A DNA stretch of 64,000 bases from a virus: IMG/VR virus record IMGVR_UViG_3300028840_002431, positions 298,240 through 362,239 of that record, one strand, 5' to 3'. The notes under the pieces are model-generated. The model ran no database searches. It had not been told where the DNA came from and worked only from the letters and a program-made list of their open reading frames with translations. Below, piece after piece: positions 38,657 to 48,900 of this stretch; position 1 is the first letter of the stretch; each line of letters begins with the position of its first letter. The translations under genes were made by a program, and so were the position numbers.

Positions 38657-41371
38657 CTACGGCGGGATGTCGTCAGTATACGCAAGGGCCTTCCATGCGC
38701 CACTGACACGAAAAAGAATTCGATCTTTACCCGAGTGAAAGGCCAAATCACCATTCGTTGGGTTCGCAGGGGCACCGCCGATGCCCCAGTCATAACCCAC
38801 GAGATTGATATGCCCTCTATCAGCGCACGCGAAGAATAAACCTCCTACACCATCAACGGCTCCGCCTCTTATCCCCGCCGTCCAAGTGTTAGTGTTAGAA
38901 GGATTATTGTTGTATCCGTACACACCGGCCTTAGCGTTATCGGCCGAGAGACCGTAGATTCCGTGGTAATCGGCCGAGTACCCCTCGACACCATAGCCGT
39001 CGTTACCGGTCCCATAAACACCCGCGCCATCACCAGCGTTAGTCCCTTTCACACCGTATGTGGCGGTCCCAGCACTGCCGCTGGTCATTTGGCCCAAAAC
39101 ACCAACACCTCCCGCGTTGTTGTCAGACGTGCCGTACACACCCATTTGAGTGTCGGACTTGCCATAGACTCCCGGACCATCGGTGTTCAACCCCTTAACG
39201 CCCGCACCGGTAAGATCCGTATCAGCTTGCCCTGTCACACCAGTGAATGTGGTGCCCGCATCCGTGGTGCCGTACAGGCCGTGGTAGGCTGTCGCGTGTC
39301 CGTAAACACCCGGCCCGGTGGTGTTGGTACCCTTAACACCCGCGCCAGTGGCGTCTGTGTTAGCAGAACCAATCACGCCCGCCACGGCAGCACCCGCGCT
39401 TGTTATACCGTAAATGCCATGGAAGTCAGCCGAGATCCCATAAACACCTGGACCGCCTGTATTGGTCCCCTTGACCCCGGCACCCGAGTCGTCTGTCTCA
39501 GCCTCGCCTGAGACCCCCGAATGGCCGCCACTCGCGTCCGTCTTACCGGCCACGCCATGTCCGGCCGCTGAGTACCCGTAGACGCCCGGCCCGAGCCAAT
39601 CGTTGGAACCTTTCACACCAGCGCCGGTAACGTCGGTAGTGGCCGCACCGACCACGCCAGCGGCGGCGGCACCAGCATTTGTTAGGCCGTAAACACCATG
39701 ATAGCCGTCCGACGCACCATAAACACCAACGCCCGTACCATTATTGAAGCCTTTCACACCAGCCCCAGTAGGATCGGAATTCGCCTCACCAGTGACACCG
39801 GCAGTAGCAGCGCCCGCGTTCGTTTTACCGTGGACCCCATGGTGTGAGTCCGACTCACCTGAAATGCCAACCCCCAACGTGTTGTGGCCGTAGACCCCAG
39901 CTTTAGTGGCGTCTTGCGACGTGCCCCGGACACCAATACCAACGGCGTTCGAACCGTGGACGCCGTAATGGGAAGCGGACGTGGACACGCCATAAAGCGC
40001 CGTTCCGGAGTTGTTTCTGCCAAACATCGCGTAGTGGCTGGCGTGATTCGTTTGCCCGTAAATACCGGTCCCCGCTCCGGTGCATACCCCTCGGATACCA
40101 GGACCACTTGAGGAGATTCCGTGGACACCAACACTTCCGCCGATACCGACGACACCAGCGTTCTCGGCTTCAGCAACTTCGGCTTCTACAGCCCCACGAC
40201 CCCAGCCCACGACCCCGACGCCCTTGACGGTCGGAATGTCCGCGTCAACTTCACCTTTTCCGAACACGCCTACAGAAGACTCTGTGACGCTGTCCACCAT
40301 CGCATACAGGCCGAGAGCGGTGCGTCCAGCTTGCGGGTTATCGGCTTGGCATTGTATCCCTTTGGGATCATCGCCGGGCAATCCAGTGCCATCAGCCAGC
40401 CCAAAGATACCGTTCGATACACCTTTTCCGTAAACCCCAGCGTTGCCCGCTGACGTAGCTTCACCATAGACGCCCAACGAGGCGCTCGAAACAGCCTTGA
40501 CGGCGTAATCAAGCGCCGAAGTGGTGTCGATACCCTTACCGGTACCGGTCGCCGTAATGGTCAGAGCGTCGGTATTAATGGGTGGTGTTATAGTCTGATC
40601 GCCACCCCAAGTATTGCTTCTGGAGTTCAGCATCAAATTGACGAAATCAACGATGATCTTCGCCTGATCATACACAGACTCGCCAGCACCCAAGCTCACG
40701 TTGGAACCGGCCACAGCGTCGGAGCCGACACGATCCGAACCGGCGTTAGCCACCAGATCCGTGACAATCTTATCCAATCTAGCCTCGATTGAGGCAGCCG
40801 GGTTCGTTGTCCCGTCGTGCCAATTCGGACCGGCATTGGCACCGACACGATCAGCGCCTTGATCAGCCACGAGGTCCGTGATGATTTTGTTGAGTCTGAC
40901 CAAGATCGAAGCGGCGGGGTTGGTTGTGCCGTCCTTCCAGTTAGAACCAGCTTGCGCACCCACACGGGCAGCGCCTTCGTCGGCTATGAGGTCTGTGATG
41001 ATCTTGTTGAGTCTGGCGTCAAGATTAGCGGCAGGGTTGGCCGTTGCATCCTTCCAAGCGGGGCCAGCCGGGGCCGTCAACTTACCAGCACCTCTTTGCC
41101 CGGCCGTGGAAGTTAGGTCGTCTACGAAGTCAGCAAACGCGGCCTGGACGTTGATCTCATTGTTAGGGGTTCCGTCTGCCCACGGACCCACAGCCACGGT
41201 GCTGATAGCCGATGCCGCGTGAGCGCCGACGGGATCATTGATGTGAGCTTGCAGAGCGGCGTCAGAACCACCTCCCGGTGGGTAAATCAGAGCCGCTGCC
41301 GGGACCGTTCCGGCTGGAAGGCGTCCGGGTCCGGGTTGAACTGTTGCTACGGGATCTCTAGTAGATGGCAT
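38657..41371 (-). CDS. Gly-rich repeat tail fibre, 904 aa
   Basis: ATG at 41371 after GGAGG (7 nt). The N-terminus has LQAHINDPVGAHAASAIS, a short motif found in phage tail proteins, then four ~39-residue repeats (residues 59-214, RLNKIITDLVAD). A segment at ~230-300 leads to a long repeat rod of GVYGxxxxxHG(V/I)YG(L/K)T..G units, and the end is GDLAFHSGKDRILFRVSGAWKALAY, typical of fibre tips. It is probably a receptor-binding or long tail fibre. It is paired with the helical paralogues downstream. Confidence 0.8.
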   Translation of the reverse strand: MPSTRDPVATVQPGPGRLPAGTVPAAALIYPPGGGSDAALQAHINDPVGAHAASAISTVAVGPWADGTPNNEINVQAAFADFVDDLTSTAGQRGAGKLTAPAGPAWKDATANPAANLDARLNKIITDLIADEGAARVGAQAGSNWKDGTTNPAASILVRLNKIITDLVADQGADRVGANAGPNWHDGTTNPAASIEARLDKIVTDLVANAGSDRVGSDAVAGSNVSLGAGESVYDQAKIIVDFVNLMLNSRSNTWGGDQTITPPINTDALTITATGTGKGIDTTSALDYAVKAVSSASLGVYGEATSAGNAGVYGKGVSNGIFGLADGTGLPGDDPKGIQCQADNPQAGRTALGLYAMVDSVTESSVGVFGKGEVDADIPTVKGVGVVGWGRGAVEAEVAEAENAGVVGIGGSVGVHGISSSGPGIRGVCTGAGTGIYGQTNHASHYAMFGRNNSGTALYGVSTSASHYGVHGSNAVGIGVRGTSQDATKAGVYGHNTLGVGISGESDSHHGVHGKTNAGAATAGVTGEANSDPTGAGVKGFNNGTGVGVYGASDGYHGVYGLTNAGAAAAGVVGAATTDVTGAGVKGSNDWLGPGVYGYSAAGHGVAGKTDASGGHSGVSGEAETDDSGAGVKGTNTGGPGVYGISADFHGIYGITSAGAAVAGVIGSANTDATGAGVKGTNTTGPGVYGHATAYHGLYGTTDAGTTFTGVTGQADTDLTGAGVKGLNTDGPGVYGKSDTQMGVYGTSDNNAGGVGVLGQMTSGSAGTATYGVKGTNAGDGAGVYGTGNDGYGVEGYSADYHGIYGLSADNAKAGVYGYNNNPSNTNTWTAGIRGGAVDGVGGLFFACADRGHINLVGYDWGIGGAPANPTNGDLAFHSGKDRILFRVSGAWKALAYTDDIPP
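38880..40480 (-). repeat. GVYG-type coding repeats of fibre
   Basis: About 30 to 44-residue units (GVKGTNT.GPGVYG...YHG(I/L)YG.T.AG) recur, for example GVKGTNTGGPGVYGISADFH and GVKGTNTTGPGVYGHATAYH. The regular pitch suggests a beta-helical rod. Confidence 0.75.
40727..41197 (-). repeat. Four 39-codon repeats in fibre N-terminus
   Basis: Unit of 39 residues (VGAQAGSNWKDGTTNPAASI..RLNKIITDLVAD) occurs at residues 59-97 (divergent), 98-136, 137-175 and 176-214. Each has a Trp-Lys/His-Asp-Gly-Thr-Thr turn and an amphipathic helix. Confidence 0.85.
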
Positions 41372-41382
41372 ACCGCTGCCTC

Positions 41383-43956
41383 CTATACTTGTCGCTTGTT
41401 CAGAAGATTCCCCTTGATCCGAAACACTGCCGCCGTGGTCGTGTTGTTATTCAGGTCGGCATCAAAGAACACACCATTGGTGTCGTCGAAGATGGCCCAG
41501 CGGATAAGGAGGACCAGGACCAACTGTCCCCGGTGCCCTAAGGGTGTGTCTTCGGCCAACTCAGCGAGTATTGGAAAGACATCCTTGTGTTTGTCAGGGT
41601 CGCTCAAGTCCTGAGCGTAAGCGTTCGGGATGTAGCCAGCGGGGACGGTCTTGAAATACGTGCGTCCCTCAACGTCGATATCGCCCAAACCTCGTGTGAA
41701 CTCCAGAGCCTCAGGGCTGGCTACCATGGGTACGTAAATCGGAAGACTCAGAAGCCCCGTCTGAGCATCGAAATCCGCGACGGAGATTTCCGCCCGCCCC
41801 GACATTTCAGACTCTCCGGAGTACGTGTGAGTATTACTTGGGAAAACGCCACCGGTCTGGACGTACGACGTGGCAAACGGATAACCTTCGTCCTGAGAAC
41901 CGGAACCGACGGTAAGCGCGAACATCTTGGTGTTCGTGATCTTCGGGACGACTTTTATGCTTCCACTAAGCAGCGCGTTACGAGCCGTCTGAGGTACCGC
42001 CGTCCGGAAGTAAATCGTCATCTGCTCGTCGTTTTGGGGCAACGGCCGCAAAGCTGTGTAATCGACCTGGACGCCATCTCCAGGAGCGGTCGGTCCGGCC
42101 AATGTCAAAACTCGCCCGGTCGCGTCCAAAACAGCGGCAACAGGAGCCGCGTTCACCAGAACAGCGGTCACACTTTGCGCTCGCTCCGGGAGGTAGACCG
42201 TGGAAGTCGGCGCTTCGGTGTCGGCCGCAAAAGAGTACGAGATGGCCAAGGTCTCGTATTCAAGGTGGACCTCACGGTGCGGGTAATCTAACGCCTGAAC
42301 AGCAAACGAGCCGAAGTTGACCAATGGAAGGGCGGGCAACTGAGCGGGGTTGTTAACGTAAAAGCTCCCAGCGCCGAAATCGTCGATGGGTGTATGCGAC
42401 AGCCCAACACCCGTTGGGTACCCAACCACAAGAGTCACATGAATCGGCTCAGTCGAGGGGGCGGGCGGTCCAGCCGGAACTGTGTTGATCGTAATATCCA
42501 GAGGCAGAATAGGGGCTGCCCCAAGGTTGACGACATTGTAGTCCGTGGCCAGGGCCGTGGCAGCGCCCGGTGCCGCACCAGTCCATTGGACCTGCAACAC
42601 ATCCATGAAGAGAACGTCGGCCGGGGCGCGAGAAGCCCAGTTGAAAGGTGGGTAGGGGTAGATGGCCAGGGCCGTGGGATCTACCTGGACCGTGGACCCA
42701 GGCACCCAACCGCCGCCCGGAGCGTTGACCACGACTGTAATGACCTCGTAGATGGACCGGTCAGAGAATCGCCTACGGGTAGCGTCGAATTGACCCGCGA
42801 AATAACCGGCCGTTGTGTCTCCCGTAATGGTGCCATCTCCTGGGAGAACGCCGATCTCATTGGCCATGAAAACGGTCGTCCCTCTGTAGCCACCACCGCT
42901 GGGGGACGTGTCACCGATTTCTGTCTTGAGAACGTTGTCGAACAAGAAGTTCGTGTTCTTCTCTAATAGTTCCGGTAGAGACCATCCATCAGGGGTCACA
43001 CCCAGCCTGAGATCAACAAGGTCTTCGGCCACGATCATGTCGTAGAAAAGACCGTCCGGCCTGTCAGAAGGTCCCGGCGAGGCCACACCGCCATTGTGGT
43101 TCGTGAGGCGGTCAAAAGCGTTGTCATTGCGTCGGAACACCCCGAACAACGGGACGGCGTACATATAGCCATCAACGGTGCCCAACGTGTTAGCTGGGTT
43201 GCCGTCTCCCGCGATCCAAAGGCCAGGGTCCCCGTTGCTGGACTGATTCACGTAAGGGAAAGCTGTCGGCGTCCCGTCTGGTGTGGCCGCGTCCGGAGGA
43301 ACGGAGTTGGCCAACAGGGAAGGATCATCGAGAGCGTACGGGAAAGCGAAAACGTCAATCCCGTTGAAAACTCGCAAACGGTATTGAATCTGAACACGTT
43401 TGGTCGTTTCAGCGCCCACGTTTGTATCCAGGATGTCATCCGGGTAGTTCAGGACCAGATCATTCGCCGGGTCGGTCTTAACGTTACCCTCCTGCCAGAT
43501 GCGGCCAGAAGCGCTTTTACCGGTTGTGTCAGGTGAAGCGGAGATCAGGCGACGCCAAACCTCCAAGAAGACGATGTCGGTTCGCTGCGCCCCAACGCCT
43601 GAGGGGCTGACCCCGAGATCCAACTGATTGGACCCAGTGGCATTCGTATGACGAACCTTAACGAGCCAACCGTTAACATGAGCCAGGATGTCGTTAGGAA
43701 TCTCGACCGTGTCCGCTACAGCAATAGGTGTGAAAATAGCCCCGACTGCATCGGAAGTTAGGAGGTAGTCGTCCGCCAACCAACCTGAAGGGGTAGAACG
43801 CTTCAAGACGGCTTGGGCCGCACCGCCGTCAACGTCCTGGCTGAGATTCAACTCGCGGTCGAGAACCGGCTTACCAGCCTGGAAAGCAACCGTTTCCCAC
43901 GCTCGTCCATCGGGGATGTCGTAACCGCTAACTCCAGGCCCTAAATTCTTGGTCAT
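41383..43956 (-). CDS. Adaptor-type virion protein, paralogous N-terminus
   Basis: 857 aa. Its first ~330 residues share segments with the 1446-aa protein: W.TVAFQAGKPVLDRELNL, VNGWLVKV, IVFLEVWRRL, ASGRIWQEGNV, RVQIQYRLRVFNGI, GDPGLWIAGDG. The rest holds beta-rich modules and a repeated-loop end (LVLVLLIRWAIF). It is placed between the 213-aa protein and the fibre, so it may anchor fibres to the baseplate. The start has GGAG 8 nt upstream. No catalytic motif is visible. Confidence 0.75.
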   Translation of the reverse strand: MTKNLGPGVSGYDIPDGRAWETVAFQAGKPVLDRELNLSQDVDGGAAQAVLKRSTPSGWLADDYLLTSDAVGAIFTPIAVADTVEIPNDILAHVNGWLVKVRHTNATGSNQLDLGVSPSGVGAQRTDIVFLEVWRRLISASPDTTGKSASGRIWQEGNVKTDPANDLVLNYPDDILDTNVGAETTKRVQIQYRLRVFNGIDVFAFPYALDDPSLLANSVPPDAATPDGTPTAFPYVNQSSNGDPGLWIAGDGNPANTLGTVDGYMYAVPLFGVFRRNDNAFDRLTNHNGGVASPGPSDRPDGLFYDMIVAEDLVDLRLGVTPDGWSLPELLEKNTNFLFDNVLKTEIGDTSPSGGGYRGTTVFMANEIGVLPGDGTITGDTTAGYFAGQFDATRRRFSDRSIYEVITVVVNAPGGGWVPGSTVQVDPTALAIYPYPPFNWASRAPADVLFMDVLQVQWTGAAPGAATALATDYNVVNLGAAPILPLDITINTVPAGPPAPSTEPIHVTLVVGYPTGVGLSHTPIDDFGAGSFYVNNPAQLPALPLVNFGSFAVQALDYPHREVHLEYETLAISYSFAADTEAPTSTVYLPERAQSVTAVLVNAAPVAAVLDATGRVLTLAGPTAPGDGVQVDYTALRPLPQNDEQMTIYFRTAVPQTARNALLSGSIKVVPKITNTKMFALTVGSGSQDEGYPFATSYVQTGGVFPSNTHTYSGESEMSGRAEISVADFDAQTGLLSLPIYVPMVASPEALEFTRGLGDIDVEGRTYFKTVPAGYIPNAYAQDLSDPDKHKDVFPILAELAEDTPLGHRGQLVLVLLIRWAIFDDTNGVFFDADLNNNTTTAAVFRIKGNLLNKRQV

Positions 43957-43978
43957 GTCCTAAGCTCCCGGCGTGGAC

Positions 43979-44620
43979 TCAAAACGTAAGCCGCCAGACT
44001 ATCGTCAAGGTCGATGTGGCTGGCTTGTTGATGACTGGGAAGGTGAGGTAGTTGATGAGCGTGTCGAAGGAGGTCAAATCCACAGTCGGATCGTAAGGAC
44101 CATTCGGAGGCAATACGGGCTTCTTTACGCTCATGTTGGTATCGACGTTGCCTCCAATGAGACCCATCTCCACCAACGGGCCGACAGCCTCTGATTCCGT
44201 GAAGGTTGTCGTGAAGTCCACCACATGGGTTGGAATCGCAGTTGGGACACCACCGGAGTCTATGAATTCAGTGTCGGCGTAAGTCTTACGAGCCAACTCA
44301 GAATACAAGGACCGCTGAGTGTCCGTGGGAGCCGGTGGGTTCATCGGGTCCCAACCCGTATCTCCGGTTCCGACTGCCAACGCATACGCGCCGTGAGGCG
44401 GCTCCGCGTTGTCTTTCATGAGACGAGCAATCAAGATCGAGGCGTCGAGAACTACCAGATTGTACTCGCGTTGCTCCTGTATTGCCCCCGTGGCCCCATC
44501 CCGTAGTGTTAGAAAAACATCACCCTTGATGTTGTAACGGGGGAAGTCGTCTCGAAAAAGGCTGCGGACAGCAACGCTCGCTCTCTCCGCTGCCTTCTTG
44601 AACAATTCGATTTCTCTCAT
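43979..44620 (-). CDS. Probable tail/baseplate protein, 213 aa
   Basis: 213 aa, ATG preceded by GGAG (6 nt). A helical N-terminus (FKKAAERASVAVRSLF) is followed by mixed alpha/beta sequence with many Thr and Pro; LALVGTGDTGWDP-like turns occur near 85. The composition and place between adaptor and Ig-like proteins suggest a structural role. 84 nt of intergenic DNA separate it from the upstream gene, with no recognised promoter or terminator. Confidence 0.6.
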   Translation of the reverse strand: MREIELFKKAAERASVAVRSLFRDDFPRYNIKGDVFLTLRDGATGAIQEQREYNLVVLDASILIARLMKDNAEPPHGAYALAVGTGDTGWDPMNPPAPTDTQRSLYSELARKTYADTEFIDSGGVPTAIPTHVVDFTTTFTESEAVGPLVEMGLIGGNVDTNMSVKKPVLPPNGPYDPTVDLTSFDTLINYLTFPVINKPATSTLTIVWRLTF

Positions 44621-44704
44621 CTACATCTCCACGGTTCGATTCAGCACTTAGGATGAACATCCATCGCCAATCCAGCTATCCCATAAGAGGAAACAAAAGC
44701 TGAA

Positions 44705-45904
44705 TTATGGTGGCGGCGGCTGTAGTTGTACGGTCACAACTGGCCCCGGTGGGATCGGAGCTAGATTGTTAGCAGTAATGAAATACTCAGGGGGCGTACC
44801 GGCATTATCAAACAGCTTCCAAGCCGTGCTATTTAACAGTGACACGAAATTAAGATCCCAAATTTCCCTGAACGTGGCGTCACAAGGACCGTCCACCGGA
44901 GCCGGGACCGTGTCTTCCAGCCGGTTCTCAAGAGTAAGCGTGGCCTCCATTAGTCGTGGGAAATCGGCCCACAGAACCGCCGCCGAGTTCAGGGTTGTAA
45001 CAAGCGGGGTAGGGACAACACCCGCGCCATGTGTGTATATGACGTGGGGATCTAAGGGTTGGGGGAAGTGGTACTCGTCGTAGGCTTTGGTGCAGACGTG
45101 GACATCGTCCACCTGGATGACGGAGTCGGCGGCCGGGGCTTCCAAGGCCGGGGAGAAAAACACGAGACCGCCGTGAATGCCGTACAGGCCGGTTTGCACC
45201 TCACCTGAGAAAAGATCCAACGGCACTTCCGTGTGCAACTGGTTCGCCACCCACTGGAACACCGACGTGTCAGGAGACAACGGATCGCCAGACTCCGTGA
45301 CCACTCCAGTCAAAATCGTGAGTTTGTAATGTTCCTCGTCTTCCAGGTCAGCGCCGAGTGTCAAAACAACAGAACGAACATCCGTGCTCTGCTCTGCTTG
45401 AACTGTAAGAACAGGGACCGGAGCGTTGTTCAAGTCCATGACAACGTAGTAAGACGGGTCCGTTAGGGCCGCGTTTTGAAGCATCGGCTCCGAGAAAACA
45501 GCACGAACACGAGTCTCCCTCGTGGCGACGGCAAAGAACGTCGGTGAAACCGGGACACCCAAAAAGGTCCCGGAGTCCAAGTTAGGGTCTAACGGCTGCC
45601 CGAAATACCCCTCCGCCTCATCGATCGTGAGGGTGTAAAGTGTCGCTACCTGCGGTTCAGTGACCAGGAGTACGGTCTGAGCCGTCTCGATGACCACCGA
45701 ATGGATAGTTAGTGCTGGAAAAATCGAGTAATTGGCGATGGTAGAAAGAGGCGGAAACGCTGGATTGAACAGCGCCGTGTATCGGACACGGACGAGCGTT
45801 GGGGTCAGAGCGGTAACAGACTCAATCCCATATGGAGGGAAAGCGCTTCCGTATGGCCCCGCTCCGTACTCACCACTGCCGTATGGGCCAATCAGATCAA
45901 CCAT
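44705..45904 (-). CDS. Ig-like multi-domain virion protein
   Basis: 399 aa from ATG with AGGG 6 nt upstream. A Gly/Tyr-rich N-terminus (GPYGSGEYGAGPYGSAF) precedes two or three Ig-like beta domains of the SbsA/Big_5 type (VRVRYTALFNPAFP..., VRAVFSEPMLQN...YKLTILTGVVTESGDPL). Such modules often bind surface glycans or act as stalk domains in phage tails. Its C-terminus is Pro-rich. It is 8 nt downstream of the 1658-aa gene. Confidence 0.7.
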   Translation of the reverse strand: MVDLIGPYGSGEYGAGPYGSAFPPYGIESVTALTPTLVRVRYTALFNPAFPPLSTIANYSIFPALTIHSVVIETAQTVLLVTEPQVATLYTLTIDEAEGYFGQPLDPNLDSGTFLGVPVSPTFFAVATRETRVRAVFSEPMLQNAALTDPSYYVVMDLNNAPVPVLTVQAEQSTDVRSVVLTLGADLEDEEHYKLTILTGVVTESGDPLSPDTSVFQWVANQLHTEVPLDLFSGEVQTGLYGIHGGLVFFSPALEAPAADSVIQVDDVHVCTKAYDEYHFPQPLDPHVIYTHGAGVVPTPLVTTLNSAAVLWADFPRLMEATLTLENRLEDTVPAPVDGPCDATFREIWDLNFVSLLNSTAWKLFDNAGTPPEYFITANNLAPIPPGPVVTVQLQPPPP

Positions 45905-45912
45905 TGCTTACC

Positions 45913-48900
45913 CTAAGAATCAATGAAAATTTGGATTGCAGCCGATCCTGGATCTCGAACGAGCCGGTAATCGTGGTAGGAGCCGTCGTAGAAATCAAAG
46001 GGGATACCGCCAACAACATCTCCAGAGTTCAGGTCCACAGCGAGAACATAACGCTCTCCCAAAGGCGTGGTTACAAAAGCTAACCCCACCGTTACACCAG
46101 GAGATGAGAAGCCGATCCGGATTTGGCTATCCCCCAGGCCGCCCGTGGAATCCTGTAAAACCTTTAGCCGAAACAGAACCTCTGTTTGAAGACTGATCGC
46201 GTCGGGCAACGGAGTGTTATTCCGGTACGTGGTCCTTGTGCCCACACCGTCCGTACCGTAGGTCAGGATACCAGCGAAAGCGCTGGCGAACTGGTGCGTA
46301 GGATCATCGCTCACCCGAGTCCATGGAGTGATGGCCGTCGGGTCATCTTCCGGCAAGACCGCACCGTCGTAGCTGAGACAGACACGGTCCTGGTAGAAAA
46401 TCGTTCCCCAATCGGGCTGACACTCATCACTGAACGGGGCGATATTGGCGTCTTCCGAGCCAGAGGTTGTCTCGATGACTTTCAGGCAGTTGTACAAAAC
46501 ATCGTCGGGAACAATGATTTGAATCTTCCGCGTCGATTCGTTTAACAAGAAGCCCTGGCTGTTCAGCACGTCCTCAGGTCGGTTTAATCCGGACACCGGG
46601 ACCAGTGTCGGTGAAGGGTTCCGGATTTCGTATGTCTGCGTCTCCGGGACCAAAGGTGTCCCGTCGTTCAGCAACGTGTAAGCCACGAGGTTAGGGTCCC
46701 GTAGAAAATCAGGCTCTGTTTGGGGCGGGATACCCTGAGACTCGCTCCAGAAATTGGTGTGCGTGTGCGGAATGGTCGTCTGGTGGTGCTCGTACGAAGC
46801 CATTATATTCCGCTGGTTGAGAACCATGTGGTGCGGAACGATTCCAAGGTCGGTTTGAGACCGAATGGCCCCGAAGCGGACGTAGTCCCACGAACTCTGG
46901 GAGATGTTCGTCGGATCGAAAGCACCCCAGAGTATGGAAGGCAGACCGTTGGCGATTGTCCACGCGATCCCGCTCGTGCTTGGAGGCAAATCCAGGCTGC
47001 TATAGTCAGCGTGAATCCACGGGTCAGTGTCGGCATCGAGAAGGACTGTCACACCGCCGCCCGGCGCTTTGACGATCCTATACTTATGGTAAGTGGTCCA
47101 GTCGGTTTCTAACACTATCCGATAGTCCACCTCAGACGGTTGCAACGGGAAGAGGCTCGAAATTGTAAGCTTCGTCACATCCCCAAGAGGTGCGACTGAC
47201 GCCACGGTATAGACACCCTTGTTCGCGCCGTCATCGACTACGAGTTGATCCCCGACCAAAACACCGGCTGTTACAAAGTCGGCGTTAACGTCCGTGATAG
47301 TGTTCCCGTTTACAGCCGCTTCCCGGCCCGTTATCCGTAATGGAAGGTGATATCCGGTAAGAGAATCAGAGTCGTATCCCTTCCAAATCCCCGCAAACTT
47401 TCGGACGTTGTTGTTGACCTTCCAGAAGTTAGCGTACGCCCAAGTCACAACCGATTCAGCTTGCACACTGAGCGCGGTGGACGAACCGAAGGACACCATC
47501 CCGGACGGCGAGAAAACCGGCACGGTGAAGTCGCTATAAGGTATCGAACCGATGTAAGAATCGTCGATGAACAAGCTTACAAGGTTGCCAGAAGTGGATT
47601 TGACAGCCCGGTATGTGTGAAAAGCGTTGTCGTACCAGTCAAACGCAAAACGGCCTCCCAGGATAGGAACCCCGTCAGAGTGGAATGTGACGTACCGTTG
47701 CCCGGCGATCTCTTCTAACATCATACCGACGGCTCGCTGGCTGTCATATACAGAGGTCATGACCCCGGCAAACCCAGCGAGATCCGGAATGTAACTTGAC
47801 ACCTGAGTTCTGAACTCGAAGATATAGTCGGCTGTGTGATCCACAACGCGGTTGTCCGATCCAACCGGTTCCGAGTCGTCCAGGTAGTACACAAGGCCGT
47901 CTGTCGTGGAAGCATCGTCGATCTTCAATAGTTGCCCCACCATGGTCGGCGTTGCTCCACCTGTCTTACCCCACAAATATGGAGCGAAGTCCTCCGGGAA
48001 CGCCCGGCCACCGTAGCTGAACTTTGGAGCCGCCTGATCCGGGAAGAAACAAAGCTGTATGAGTCGTCGGCCGTCGTCTATGGCAGCCAAAAGGGCGTTA
48101 GGCGTGATGCCATGCGTGTGCGTATAAAGGGCCAGATTCACGTCCAGAACGGTATTGAAGGACTCAGAAAGCAAAGGCTCGATACGGAAATAACCCTTGA
48201 AATCGCCGCTGATGAGACCGGCAGCGCTCGACGAAGGCAGGTCCGTGGCGCTCGTGGAATCAAGGAGAAGGAACTCGCTGGCCGTGATGGTTTCCGTTCC
48301 ATGGAAGCCGACCGGCGTCCAAGGTTGTGACGCTTCTTCCGGTGGTGTTGTGCCTTCGTAAGAGACGAAAACGGAGGGCGCTGTCTGTAGCGGGTTAATC
48401 GGGATCGACGTATACCTAACGAAACTCCAGGTTGAAGTGCTCTCCGCCTCCCGTGACAACGAGCCGAAGAACGCCCCCTGTAACTCGTTGAACGGGTCGT
48501 TTAGCTCCTCCAAATAAGGTAGCTCTTCCGCCGCCACCTGTAGAACCGGGACAACGGAGCCATTCACGAACACCGTGACGTTGCCTGTACGGCTACGGAA
48601 AATCCGATAGCTACTAAGAACGCTCCAGTCTGACTCGATGGGAGCGTTCGTCGGTGCGCCGGAACTGTCGAGACCTCCCGTCCAGGCTGTGATGGCCGAT
48701 GGATCGTTACCCGAACCGCCCTTCAAAATCCCTATCTTCTTAGCGCCGTCGTCCAGGAACCCAACCACGACTGCCCGGTCGTCGTCCGAATAGCCGCACG
48801 CAACCCCTGTGAAGACTCCGTCGGGAGTCGGAACAGCATCGACCATCATTCGCCACGCGATAGCGAACACGTGATCATAGGTAAGGTCGATCGACCTAGC

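Noticed and set aside
33840-40480. CRISPR-like repeats in the fibre genes
   Set aside because: They are in-frame coding repeats of Gly-rich rods without constant repeats and unique spacers.
33298-41371. Diversity-generating retroelement acting on the fibres
   Set aside because: No reverse transcriptase gene or template/variable repeat pair is visible in the window.
45905-45912. Frameshift joining the 1658-aa protein to the 399-aa protein
   Set aside because: The frame of the second gene has a TAA two codons before its ATG, and the remaining frame stops soon after, so no fusion reading exists.
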